64,000 nt of DNA. Origin: Sphingobacteriales bacterium. Lineage in GTDB: Bacteria; Bacteroidota; Bacteroidia; Chitinophagales; Chitinophagaceae. The DNA is taken from assembly GCA_003963365.1 (NCBI GenBank), contig RXJG01000001.1, positions 198,605 through 262,604 of the forward strand, in the 5' to 3' direction. The position numbers were made by a program, and so were the translations under genes. A model generated the notes under the pieces. That model was given only the letters and a program-made list of their open reading frames with translations. It ran no database searches and had not been told where the DNA came from. This document shows positions 51,133-60,751 of the stretch, piece by piece (the stretch's first letter is position 1; every line of letters begins with the position of its first letter).

Positions 51133-52680
51133 TTATTTGGATTTGGGTTCATATACCAGCATATCTGAAATCATTACATCAGATATCTTGTCCGGATTCA
51201 ATAGTTTTAAATTCAAGCTATGTTTTCCATTGGGCAATTGATAGTTCCAGAAAATTTCATATTTCCTGGTGAGATAGTTGAAAGGTAAATCAAGTGTATC
51301 AGTTTTCCCATCTATTGTCGCCAGTACTTTGTAGCTAAAATTGGTAATCTTTTCCCAGCTATCACGGTTAGAACCGGTCAGCACAACTCCATTTCCTTCA
51401 AAGTTAATGGAAAGTGTATCGCTTAATTTTTTGTTGATGCTGGTTCGTTCTTTTGGTTGTAAACCGGTAAATGATTCTTCAAACTTTGCGGCAACAGGAG
51501 ATTGATAAGTGATAGTTACGGTACTGTCATTTGTTTTGCCGTTATTTCGCCGGATATTTTCCAGCGCATGTTTATTGCCAATGTTATATACTTTATTCAA
51601 TGAAATGGTTGTGTATTTAAAAGGCATATCTTCTACTTCGTATAAATTCTTTTTCCATTCCTCCGGAATTTTGTTGTAGCCCAATACGGTTCCTAATATT
51701 CCCGCCGCTGAAGAAGGATTACAGTCAGCATCCTGACCACAACGGGCAGCAATCTCCATCGTTTTCTTAAAATCTCCGTTGCCATATAGCAATCCAATCA
51801 CCACATACGCAGCATTAACTTTTGCGTCAATATTAAATACTGAATAAACACCATCAGGACAGCCAATATCTTCTGTCCATTTCTTTTGTACTTCAAACCA
51901 GGTTGCTTTCCAGTCATTGGGATATTGTTGATGCCATTTAATAACATCATTAATACATTGATAAAACTGGCTTTGTTGCGGAACAGATTTCAATCCTTCT
52001 GTTACAATATAATTGATATCATCTGAAACAAAAGCCAAACTATACATAGAAGCAACATAAACACCTCCATACCAGCCATCGCCATAGTTCATGATATGAC
52101 CAATTTTATCACAAATAGCCGTGGCCGTATTGGGCATGCCCGGTGACATAAGTCCTGCGAAATCTGATTCGATCTGAAAATCTATACAATCAGCATGAGG
52201 ATTATTTAACCAGTTACCAGATTGAGGAGGTTTTATTCCATGCAAAATATTATAACGTCCGGCCTGATTAGCATGCCATAAAGGATAAGGAGCGTTTGCA
52301 TAAGCATTCGCAAAAGAATCAACAGGCGCATCCAGCCCGGTTTTCTCAATTACGTCTACAAAAGTTAAATCCATATAAATATCATCATACAAACCACCAT
52401 TGTTTTCATAATTCCATTTTACATAATGTTCGGGCCATGGAATTTTTTGATAATCCTGTATCATCGAACCCTGGAAGCGAAATTCCATAGGGCCACCGTA
52501 AGTAACGCCAATGGTTTGCCCGGCCCAGCCACCTTTTATTTTATCCTGAAGAACAGATTTTGTGATGGTGATTTCTTTCTTGTCTGAAAAAGCATTTTGC
52601 TCTTTTTTTTGATTACATGAAACAGTCATACCAAGTATGATTAGTATGGTTTTTATTCTTGTAAAAAGATGTATGATCAT
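51133..52680 (-). CDS. ADP-ribosylglycohydrolase-family lipoprotein
   Basis: A 515-residue lipoprotein (lipobox TVSC, Cys22) whose first ~380 residues form the all-helical ADP-ribosylglycohydrolase fold. KGGWAGQTIGVTYGGPMEF is the opening, GGLYDDIYMDL gives the first metal Asp pair, and CGQDADCNPSSAAGILG gives the C-terminal D-x-D metal site. A beta domain of about 120 residues follows. Export and position between GH172 and GH3 genes argue for a glycan substrate and not ADP-ribosylated protein; this is an inference from context. Confidence 0.85.
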   Translation of the reverse strand: MIIHLFTRIKTILIILGMTVSCNQKKEQNAFSDKKEITITKSVLQDKIKGGWAGQTIGVTYGGPMEFRFQGSMIQDYQKIPWPEHYVKWNYENNGGLYDDIYMDLTFVDVIEKTGLDAPVDSFANAYANAPYPLWHANQAGRYNILHGIKPPQSGNWLNNPHADCIDFQIESDFAGLMSPGMPNTATAICDKIGHIMNYGDGWYGGVYVASMYSLAFVSDDINYIVTEGLKSVPQQSQFYQCINDVIKWHQQYPNDWKATWFEVQKKWTEDIGCPDGVYSVFNIDAKVNAAYVVIGLLYGNGDFKKTMEIAARCGQDADCNPSSAAGILGTVLGYNKIPEEWKKNLYEVEDMPFKYTTISLNKVYNIGNKHALENIRRNNGKTNDSTVTITYQSPVAAKFEESFTGLQPKERTSINKKLSDTLSINFEGNGVVLTGSNRDSWEKITNFSYKVLATIDGKTDTLDLPFNYLTRKYEIFWNYQLPNGKHSLNLKLLNPDKISDVMISDMLVYEPKSK

Positions 52681-52686
52681 GTTTGA

Positions 52687-53865
52687 TTATTTCACATTTT
52701 TCGTACGGATATTTACCGGTGCTAAGGGTGGTAAATTATCACCGGGTTTATCTAAATAAAAATAAGCGACAGAAGAGTAATCATCTACCCGGTAAAAATT
52801 AATCCACCCTTCAGGAAAATCTGCGTCAGATAATTTAGGTGGATTTTTCATTTCCATCAAACGAATAAATTTGGGTCCATCAGCGGTAACTGGTTGCAGT
52901 TTTACTCCTTTTAAATAGAGTTTTTTCAAATCATCTTTCATCCATCCGCCAATCTGTTGGATGGATACTTTTATGTTTTTGTAGAAATAGATTTGATCAG
53001 GAATATGCCAACGATAAAAATTAAACTGACCTGTTGAATCATTTGCAATGGTACATCCCTGGTATTGATTTATAAAAGTTCCTAATCCCCAGGCACTGCC
53101 CACATAATCTTCCGTACCTGTACCATTGATAGTTGGTAATGTATCATCATCGAGATACATTTTTACTTCTCCTTCACCAAACCAACTTTTACCGTAAGAT
53201 GAATCTGTATTCACTCCAACTGACACCCCAAGAAATCTTCCTTTCCCTTGTACTTTTGGGAGAAATACATAATCTTCTCCCAGCTTGTCGGATTGATTAC
53301 GGTTCCAGTACGCATGAAAGTATAAACTGTTAACAGGATTTTTCTGCAATGCAAAATCAATATCATAATACAGCTTAGCCGGTTCTTTTCCTTCGTTGAT
53401 GATTAAAATCTTTGCTGATTTTTTGAATGGCATCGGTATATAACAATTGTACGACCTTCCTTCGCCACTGGAGAATAGAGCAGATTGGAAAGGAATTCCC
53501 TTGCCTAAATTAAATCCAAAGAAATCACCATAAGGAACATCAACGGCTGGTTTACTACTGTTGTCCCAATAAAATTGTAATCTCAGACTGCGCAGTTTTA
53601 CCGGGTTAGCATCAATGGTCATCCATATGCGTTGAATTTGCCCTTCACCTTTTATGTCGAGCAAAGTTTTTGTTTCACCGGCATTTACCATTTCAAAGGC
53701 AGCGCCTTTGGCAGTTTTATTGCTTTTGCCACCATTGTTTCTAATGCCGTTTAAATTTTCAAAACTACTTAAACGGGATTGTGTATTAACCGGCATTTCA
53801 TACAACGATTGTGCAGATGAAATGCCGGTATATAATAGTAATGTAAAGAAGAATATACTTCTCAT
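52687..53865 (-). CDS. GH172 (DUF2961) family glycosidase
   Basis: A 392-residue secreted protein (signal peptide ending GISSA) of the DUF2961 family, now GH172. Landmarks are GEGQIQRIWMTID, VDVPYGDFFGFNLG, SYNCYIPMPFKKSAKI, GEGEVKMYLDDD and INGTGTEDYVGSAWGLG, the last holding the conserved Glu-Asp pair. Characterised members cleave arabinofuranosides or fructofuranosides. It is a double jelly-roll fold that usually assembles as oligomers. It lies 5-6 bp from both neighbours in the operon. Confidence 0.9.
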   Translation of the reverse strand: MRSIFFFTLLLYTGISSAQSLYEMPVNTQSRLSSFENLNGIRNNGGKSNKTAKGAAFEMVNAGETKTLLDIKGEGQIQRIWMTIDANPVKLRSLRLQFYWDNSSKPAVDVPYGDFFGFNLGKGIPFQSALFSSGEGRSYNCYIPMPFKKSAKILIINEGKEPAKLYYDIDFALQKNPVNSLYFHAYWNRNQSDKLGEDYVFLPKVQGKGRFLGVSVGVNTDSSYGKSWFGEGEVKMYLDDDTLPTINGTGTEDYVGSAWGLGTFINQYQGCTIANDSTGQFNFYRWHIPDQIYFYKNIKVSIQQIGGWMKDDLKKLYLKGVKLQPVTADGPKFIRLMEMKNPPKLSDADFPEGWINFYRVDDYSSVAYFYLDKPGDNLPPLAPVNIRTKNVK

Positions 53866-53870
53866 TGGTA

Positions 53871-56147
53871 TTATTTATTCCAGTTTACTTTACCAACTTT
53901 TACTTGTTGTGAGCTGCTGCCAATCATAATTTCAAACTCACCAGCTTCCCAGCCATACGAAGTGTCAGCATGATAATATTTCAAATCATCAGTAGTGATA
54001 TTGAATGAAACAGTTTTGCTTTCCCCAGCCTTCAGTTCGATCTTTTGAAATCCTTTTAACTCTTTCACTGGTCTTGTGTTAGCACCCACCACATCATGAA
54101 TGTAGAGTTGCACTACTTCTTTACCATCTACTTTACCGCTGTTGGTAACAGTAACAGAAGCAGTTAATGTTTGATTACCTTTCAGATTAGCTGAACTTAA
54201 TTTAATATCACTATAAGTAAAATTAGTATAGCTTAATCCATAACCAAAAGGATAAACAGGATCGTTGCTTACATCTAAATAATTGCTACGGAATTTTTGA
54301 AACCATTTACCCTCTGGTAATGGACGGCCTGTATTCTTATGTGCATAGTAGATTGGAACTTGTCCAACATTTTGAGGCCATGTAGTGGTGAGTTTGCCGG
54401 AAGGATTTACATCACCAAACAACACATCAGCAATAGCATAACCGGCTTCGCTTCCGCCAAACCATACATTCAATATGGCAGGAACATTTTCACTTTCCCA
54501 TTTAATAGCTAAAGGTCTTCCGGTGAATAATACTAATACAACTGGCTTGCCTGTTTTCACTAACGCTTTTAATAAATCCTGTTGTACACCGGGAATTTCA
54601 ATATTACTTCTGCTGGATGATTCACCAGTCATTTCAGCGCTTTCACCCAACGCAGCTACTATCACATCTGCATCTTTGGAAACTTCCAATGCCTCTTTAA
54701 TAATTTCTTCAGCAGGGCGGGTATCTCTTTTAAAATCTTTACCAAACATGCCAGCCCTTTCTTCAAATTTTGCATCTGCATCTAAATTGCTTCCTTTAGC
54801 ATAAACTAATTTCACTTTATCATCCACTACTGATTTTAATCCTTCTATTAAAGAAACGGCTTTATCAAATTTTGCTGCTACTGCCCATGTGCCCGGCATG
54901 TTTTCTTTTGCGTCGGCTAACGGACCAACCACTGCGATAGTACCACTTTTCTTTAATGGTAAAATGTTATTTTGATTTTTCAGCAATACAAAACAATCCG
55001 CTGCAATCTTTCTTGCTTCGGCACGGTTTGCCGCATTAAATACATCTGTTTTTGCCCGGTTATCATCACAATATTTGTATGGATTAGCGAATAAACCCAA
55101 TTTGTATTTTGCTTCCAATATGCCACGGCAAGCCCTGTCAATATCAGCCTGGGTTACCTTTCCTTCTTTTAATGATTTTTGTAGTGTGGTTAAAAAACCT
55201 TCGCCCACCATATCCATATCAATGCCTGCTTTCAATGCTAAAGCAGATACTGTTTGTAAATTACCTAATCCATGTGCTTCCATTTCGTTGATGCCCGTAT
55301 AGTCAGTAACTACAAATCCTTTGAAGCCCCATTGCTTACGTAATATATCTGTTTGTAAAAATTTATTGGCAGTTGCGGGAATACCATTTACATCATTGAA
55401 AGAAGCCATCACACTACCTACACCGGCATCTACTGCTGCTTTGTAGGGAGGTAAATATTCATTAAACATTCTTGAGAAACTCATATCGGTAGTGTTGTAA
55501 TCACGTCCAGCTTCTGCGGCACCATACAACGCATAGTGTTTTACGCAGGCCATAATATTGGTGTTCTTTGAAAAGTCGCCCTGGTATCCATTTACCATCG
55601 CCTTTGCAATTTGGGAACCAAGATATGGGTCTTCTCCATTACCTTCGGCGATACGGCCCCAACGTGGATCACGGGCAATATCCACCATAGGGGAGAAAGT
55701 CCAGCAAATACCATCGGCACTGGCTTCCAATGCGGCAATTTGTGCACTTCGTTCAATAGCTTTCATATCCCAGCTACAACTTAATCCTAATGGAATAGGA
55801 AATACTGTTTCATACCCGTGAATAACATCCATACCAAAAATCAATGGAATTTTTAACCGGCTTTCTTCCACCGCTACTCTTTGCACATCTTTTATCTTGG
55901 CAACCGATTTTATATTGAACAAGCCGCCCACTTTTCCTTCACGAATCTTTTTGCCAATATCTGAACTTTGTGCCTGGCCGGTTACGATATCTCCACTGCC
56001 CGGAAGATTTAGCTGACCAAGCTTTTCTTCCAATGTCATCTTCTTCATCAACCCGTCAATAAAGGTTTTCATTTTGTCTGCATCTTTTTGTGCATTTGCA
56101 AACAGCGAAATGAAAACAACTGCGAATAATAAAATGTACCGTTTCAT
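53871..56147 (-). CDS. GH3 beta-glucosidase, copy 2
   Basis: A secreted GH3 enzyme of about 758 residues. The ATG at 56147 (MKRYILLFAVVF) gives a proper signal peptide, whereas the longer frame would overlap the GH97 gene. The nucleophile is Asp282 in GFVVTDYTGINEM, at the same position as in the other GH3 copy. VIVAALGESAEMTGESSSRS forms the acid/base loop, and a fibronectin-III-like domain ends the protein. The two GH3 copies share layout but are clearly diverged, suggesting different linkages or chain lengths. Confidence 0.93.
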   Translation of the reverse strand: MKRYILLFAVVFISLFANAQKDADKMKTFIDGLMKKMTLEEKLGQLNLPGSGDIVTGQAQSSDIGKKIREGKVGGLFNIKSVAKIKDVQRVAVEESRLKIPLIFGMDVIHGYETVFPIPLGLSCSWDMKAIERSAQIAALEASADGICWTFSPMVDIARDPRWGRIAEGNGEDPYLGSQIAKAMVNGYQGDFSKNTNIMACVKHYALYGAAEAGRDYNTTDMSFSRMFNEYLPPYKAAVDAGVGSVMASFNDVNGIPATANKFLQTDILRKQWGFKGFVVTDYTGINEMEAHGLGNLQTVSALALKAGIDMDMVGEGFLTTLQKSLKEGKVTQADIDRACRGILEAKYKLGLFANPYKYCDDNRAKTDVFNAANRAEARKIAADCFVLLKNQNNILPLKKSGTIAVVGPLADAKENMPGTWAVAAKFDKAVSLIEGLKSVVDDKVKLVYAKGSNLDADAKFEERAGMFGKDFKRDTRPAEEIIKEALEVSKDADVIVAALGESAEMTGESSSRSNIEIPGVQQDLLKALVKTGKPVVLVLFTGRPLAIKWESENVPAILNVWFGGSEAGYAIADVLFGDVNPSGKLTTTWPQNVGQVPIYYAHKNTGRPLPEGKWFQKFRSNYLDVSNDPVYPFGYGLSYTNFTYSDIKLSSANLKGNQTLTASVTVTNSGKVDGKEVVQLYIHDVVGANTRPVKELKGFQKIELKAGESKTVSFNITTDDLKYYHADTSYGWEAGEFEIMIGSSSQQVKVGKVNWNK

Positions 56148-56157
56148 ATCCTGTGTT

Positions 56158-58116
56158 TTATTTTGTAAGTATAATAACATTGCCTCCGCCGGGAGCCAAT
56201 GATAATTTTAATTTAGTATTGCTGTTAACTATTTTCATTTGTTTGGTTAAATGATTGGCATTTTCGTTTGCATCTATTGCGTCACTAAAAATTTCGACTT
56301 TGTAATTTCCTTTGCCTAAAAAATTCAGGGGAATAGTTACTTCTTTTGATTCGTTATTGTTAATCGTTCCCACAAACCATTTATCTTTTTTGCGACGGGC
56401 AACTGTAATAAATTGATCAGGCATACCAGCAGGTACTTTTGTTTCATCCCATGTTGTAGGCATTTGCTGTATTACTTCAAAACCCGGCTGACCAATATAC
56501 GCATCCGGATAATCGCATACCATTGATAAACTATTTTCCAGTACCACATACATCGCCAGCATATGACAACGGGTGCCCATTACATAAGGCTTGATATTTT
56601 GAGGATAAAATTTATCAACTGGTAATGCATTAAATCCACCTAAATGATAATCTGTAGAACCGGCTAATAATCTTGTGAAAGCAATATTGACATCCGCATC
56701 AGGAGTTACCAGTTTTTCCCATTTATCATATTCGTAATTCATAGCTCCTTCTCTCGTAAACTCATTTGGATACATCCTGGTTGTGCCAGTTGGTTTATAC
56801 GCTCCATGAAACTGGATGTGCAAATGATGTTTAGCAGCTTTTTCTAAAATTTCTGTTTGAATGTTTACCATTTCCTGGTCATCTCTGTCCATAAAATCAA
56901 CCATCATTCCACTTAATCCCCATTTTTCAAAAAGAGCAAACGCTGTATCTAATTTTGGATATAAAGCTTTCCAGTGTGTCCACACTCTTATGCCAACACC
57001 CATCTTCTTGCCATAGTCACAAATTTGTTTCATATCCAAACCTTCAACAGGTTTGGTGATGTCATTATGCTTGCCGGGCTGATAACCTTCTCCATCGTTA
57101 GTATACCATTCATGACCACCATATTCAACAACCGTATGATAGCTGATATGATTTGCAGCGCAGAAGTCTATATAATATTTGTTGGTTTCAAAATTATTTC
57201 CGCCTTTAACGCTATCGGGGATAACAGTGCCATTCCACCAAGGAAAAGTGGAAGTGCCGGGTTTAAGCCAGCTCCAGTCACTGATAGATGAATTATTATT
57301 TAAGCTGGTGAGAATAGTTGATTCAACCAATGCGCCGGGTCTGTTACTGATCATCATCACTCTCCATGGGCTTTGATGTGGAAATGCTGCCTTTACTTTA
57401 ATTGCTGATTGATTGGGTAATGGTGATAACTGGCTCGTAAGTATTCCGTTTCGTTTAACCAGGTACATGCCTGCGTAGTCAAGCAGTGCTGCTTCTGTGA
57501 TTGCCATATAAATATTGCCGGGAAATTCAAACAAGGCAGGCATATCCATTAAAGTATCGTTCTTTATTTGACTTATTGGAGCGGTGGTATATAATCCTTC
57601 ATGTGATGTGGTGAAGCCGGGTAATTGTAATGCTTTTATCACCGGGTTGCCTGATAGCTTAAACTGAGATTGTTCTTCCAGCAGAATGAAATTACTCTTG
57701 TTAGCCTGCTTTGGAAACACATACCTGAAAGCCAATCCATCATTAAATGCTTTTACTTCAATGTTGATATTATATTTTTCCCCGGCTAAAGGAATGATTA
57801 GTTTTTTATATGGCTGATTGATTGAAGAAGCTTTGCCTACAATCATATGATAACTTTCAATTGCAGATGAAAATTTTGGCACAGCACTGAGTTTGCAGTT
57901 ACCAAGTGGTTCTCCATCAGCAAAAATTAAATTCAATGAGGATTTGGTTATTAATGCTTGTTTATTGTATTCAATCGAATAAAATGTTTTATGATTTTCT
58001 ACTGAAAATGAGAAAACAATATGCCCGTCCGGTGAACTTAAGCGGATATTGCTTTGGGCAGTCAGCCGACTACACAAACACAAGCAACAAAAAGCAACAA
58101 TCGTTTTAATTTGCAT
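56158..58116 (-). CDS. GH97 family alpha-glycosidase
   Basis: A 652-residue secreted enzyme (signal peptide ending SRLTA) with the GH97 three-part layout: an N-terminal beta-supersandwich (about 22-280), a catalytic TIM-barrel, and a C-terminal beta domain. Family blocks are GGHEWYTNDGEGYQP, GIRVWTHWKALYPKLD, MVDFMDRDDQEMV, and YPNEFTREGAMNYEYDKW. GH97 holds both inverting alpha-glucosidases and retaining alpha-galactosidases, and I cannot assign the subgroup with certainty. It lies 4 bp after the SGNH esterase gene. Confidence 0.92.
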   Translation of the reverse strand: MQIKTIVAFCCLCLCSRLTAQSNIRLSSPDGHIVFSFSVENHKTFYSIEYNKQALITKSSLNLIFADGEPLGNCKLSAVPKFSSAIESYHMIVGKASSINQPYKKLIIPLAGEKYNINIEVKAFNDGLAFRYVFPKQANKSNFILLEEQSQFKLSGNPVIKALQLPGFTTSHEGLYTTAPISQIKNDTLMDMPALFEFPGNIYMAITEAALLDYAGMYLVKRNGILTSQLSPLPNQSAIKVKAAFPHQSPWRVMMISNRPGALVESTILTSLNNNSSISDWSWLKPGTSTFPWWNGTVIPDSVKGGNNFETNKYYIDFCAANHISYHTVVEYGGHEWYTNDGEGYQPGKHNDITKPVEGLDMKQICDYGKKMGVGIRVWTHWKALYPKLDTAFALFEKWGLSGMMVDFMDRDDQEMVNIQTEILEKAAKHHLHIQFHGAYKPTGTTRMYPNEFTREGAMNYEYDKWEKLVTPDADVNIAFTRLLAGSTDYHLGGFNALPVDKFYPQNIKPYVMGTRCHMLAMYVVLENSLSMVCDYPDAYIGQPGFEVIQQMPTTWDETKVPAGMPDQFITVARRKKDKWFVGTINNNESKEVTIPLNFLGKGNYKVEIFSDAIDANENANHLTKQMKIVNSNTKLKLSLAPGGGNVIILTK

Positions 58117-58120
58117 TCTA

Positions 58121-58774
58121 TTATTTAACTAAGTATGGCTCTATCAGCTTTTGCCAGATGGCATAACCTTTTGCATTCATATGAAGATTGTCTTCCACAT
58201 AAAGACCATCCAAAGGTGAACCGTTTGGTTTTAGCATTGCATGATATACGTCAATAAACTTAGTGTTTTTATACTTGCTTAAATAACTGCTGATGTTCAT
58301 ATTCGCCACAATGTATTTACTCATCAAATGCCTGCGGCCGGGACTTGGTTTCATAGACACATACACCACTGGAATATTTTTATAGTGTTTACGAATCATG
58401 GTGAACAGGGTTTTGAAGCGATCAACTACTGTGCTTATCTGAATCGTATCACTATATGCAAAATCATTTTCGCCACAATAAATTACTATCTGCTTTGGTT
58501 TGTATTTAAAGATGACATCGTTGGACCAATAGATAACATCCGCCAGTGTGGAACCACCAAAAGCCCGGTTCAGTATTTTATGTTTGGGAAAATAATCCTG
58601 TACATCCGTCCACTTAGTAAAAGATGAACTGCCAATAAAGAGTATTTGATTTGCTTTGGGAAAAACAGCCGAATCTTTTTTACGGAAAGCAGCTATATCT
58701 TCTGCATAAGGCTGAGCCTTTGCTAAGCTGAATGCAAAAATGAATAGCAGTATGTTTAATATTCTCTTCATCAT
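58121..58774 (-). CDS. Secreted SGNH/GDSL-type esterase
   Basis: A 217-residue secreted protein (signal peptide ending LAKA). The SGNH blocks are ILFIGSSSFTKW (nucleophile Ser in a GSSS variant of GDSL), NRAFGGSTL, YCGENDFAYSD, and DNLHMNAKGY with the Asp/His pair. It probably removes acetyl or other acyl groups from the glycan that the operon degrades. It is the second esterase in the operon, next to the sialate O-acetylesterase-like gene 3 bp away. Confidence 0.87.
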   Translation of the reverse strand: MMKRILNILLFIFAFSLAKAQPYAEDIAAFRKKDSAVFPKANQILFIGSSSFTKWTDVQDYFPKHKILNRAFGGSTLADVIYWSNDVIFKYKPKQIVIYCGENDFAYSDTIQISTVVDRFKTLFTMIRKHYKNIPVVYVSMKPSPGRRHLMSKYIVANMNISSYLSKYKNTKFIDVYHAMLKPNGSPLDGLYVEDNLHMNAKGYAIWQKLIEPYLVK

Positions 58775-58777
58775 AAT

Positions 58778-60751
58778 TTATTTGTCAGTACGGAATGGTT
58801 CAGCCGGGAATCCTTCTTTGTTATACAAATTTGCATCCAGTGGTGAACTAGCCCAGGCATAACGAACATATACCGGATGTGTAACTTTATCTGAACTCAC
58901 CACAACAGTATTGCCTGATAAAGTTGCAATGGCGGGGTAAAACTTTTTATCTGCACCGGCAATAGTAAATGAATGAAGCGTATCTCCCTTAACCACCAGG
59001 CCTGAGCCAATATTGTTATACTGAATAGCGATATTATTTTTATTGATGATGGTTTTATTCAACGTTGGTCCGGCTGCTATTTCATTTTTGTAGCCATAAA
59101 CAATTTTAAAAGCATTGGCTGCTAATCGTTCACCTACTTCTTTCTTTTGTTTGGGATGAATATCGTTTTTGTCGCCAACATCGACTGTAACTGCCATTCC
59201 GGTATTGGGTAAATACCTGGTCATAGCTTGTGCTTCTCTCAGGAAAGCCCAGTCACTTACCTCCGGCTCATTTTCATTTGGGTTGAAAGATGCCAGCTGA
59301 ACAAATAAAAAAGGAAAATTCCCCTGTTGCCAGCGTTTACGCCAGTTAGTAATCATGGCCGGGAATAATTTTCTGTATTCAACATACCTGTCTGCGTTAG
59401 CTTCACCCTGGTACCAAATTACACCACGTATTGTTAAAGGGAGCAACGGCGCTATCATACCGTTGAATAAAACAACCGGTGAATTTTGTATACCCGATAA
59501 ATTAACACCAGGTAAAGTTGACAATAATGGTAAAAGTAATTTCAATTTTGCATTTCCTTTGAGTGGAATTTTTGTTGAAGGCGTTTCAATAAAAAAGTTT
59601 GGAGCATCACTGTTCAATCCGCCACCGCCCTGGTCATCTTCCACCCAAATGGTAAGACAATTCTTTCCTTCGACTAAAACATTAGCAGGTATTTTATAAG
59701 TTCTTAACTCATTCCAAACTGTTTGACTGCCCAGGAATACGCCATTTATGTAAGTGGAATCTATGTCATCAACGGCAGGTAAATGAAGCGTTGCTTCTTT
59801 GCCGGCATCTTCTTTTGATATTTTGAACTCAATACGATAAGCGGCAATACCATCAAAGTCAGGATGACCTTTGGATTCCCAGTTACCCGGTAGATCAGTT
59901 GACTCCCATTGACTGTCATCATAATTGATAGCAGTATAATTTTTAAATTCAGCAGCTGCTACGGAGAGCTTTTGACGGAATTGCCGGTTGTTCTCTGCTT
60001 TTATTTCATTGAGTTTAGAAAGATCTATTTTTTTTATCGACTTGTCATAAACAGATGCGTAGTTTTTAAACTCTTTAATAGCGTTTGAATCCATCCAGGA
60101 TTCAGCCGGCGTGCCTCCCCAGGATGAGATCACTAAACCGATTGGAACATGCAAACGTTCATATAATTTTCGGGCAAAGAAATAGGCAGTGGCAGAACTT
60201 TTTAATACAGTTTGCGGATTTACGGATGTCCAGTTTATTCTTAATGATGTATTTTCTCTTTCTTTATTATCAAATGTATTCTCAACGGTAGCAAAACGGA
60301 TATTATCGTTAGCTGAGTTCCTTACTTCATTTGCATAAAAAGTTTTAAAATTATTGAGATCAAACTCCATATTGCTTTGCCCACTGCAAACCCATACTTC
60401 ACCAACCAGGATATTTTTTAATTCAATCTTTTCATCTGTTGTACTAATAGTCATGTCGCCACCATTACCGGCTTTGGCAGATGCAAGGAATACATTCCAT
60501 TTCCCTTTTTTATCTGTAATGGTACTGTACATCTTATTCAAAAAATTGACGGTTACCTTTTGCCCGGCATCAGCCCAACCCCAAATGTGAATGGGTTTTC
60601 CCTGCTGCACTACCATGTTTTCACTAAGTATGGATGGCAACTTTAAAGATGCATTTACATAATTAGCAAACAGGATACAGCATAAGAGTACAGATAATTG
60701 TTTTCTTTTCTTAATCAACTTTAATGACTTTAGATTTTTCAGATACTCCAT
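58778..60751 (-). CDS. Sialate O-acetylesterase-family protein
   Basis: A 657-residue secreted protein of the DUF303/SASA family. The SGNH core is split: CSGQSNMEFDL near residue 121 holds the Ser, VIWYQGEANADRYV the Glu/Asn block, and DIHPKQKKEVG the late Asp/His. A jelly-roll domain of about 110 residues (LPGNWESKGHPDFDG to DDQGGGG) is inserted in between. Despite the name, members deacetylate many glycans. The only ATG overlaps the GH43 gene by 41 bp; a TTG at 60718 would cut this to 8 bp and still leave a signal peptide. Confidence 0.88.
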   Translation of the reverse strand: MEYLKNLKSLKLIKKRKQLSVLLCCILFANYVNASLKLPSILSENMVVQQGKPIHIWGWADAGQKVTVNFLNKMYSTITDKKGKWNVFLASAKAGNGGDMTISTTDEKIELKNILVGEVWVCSGQSNMEFDLNNFKTFYANEVRNSANDNIRFATVENTFDNKERENTSLRINWTSVNPQTVLKSSATAYFFARKLYERLHVPIGLVISSWGGTPAESWMDSNAIKEFKNYASVYDKSIKKIDLSKLNEIKAENNRQFRQKLSVAAAEFKNYTAINYDDSQWESTDLPGNWESKGHPDFDGIAAYRIEFKISKEDAGKEATLHLPAVDDIDSTYINGVFLGSQTVWNELRTYKIPANVLVEGKNCLTIWVEDDQGGGGLNSDAPNFFIETPSTKIPLKGNAKLKLLLPLLSTLPGVNLSGIQNSPVVLFNGMIAPLLPLTIRGVIWYQGEANADRYVEYRKLFPAMITNWRKRWQQGNFPFLFVQLASFNPNENEPEVSDWAFLREAQAMTRYLPNTGMAVTVDVGDKNDIHPKQKKEVGERLAANAFKIVYGYKNEIAAGPTLNKTIINKNNIAIQYNNIGSGLVVKGDTLHSFTIAGADKKFYPAIATLSGNTVVVSSDKVTHPVYVRYAWASSPLDANLYNKEGFPAEPFRTDK

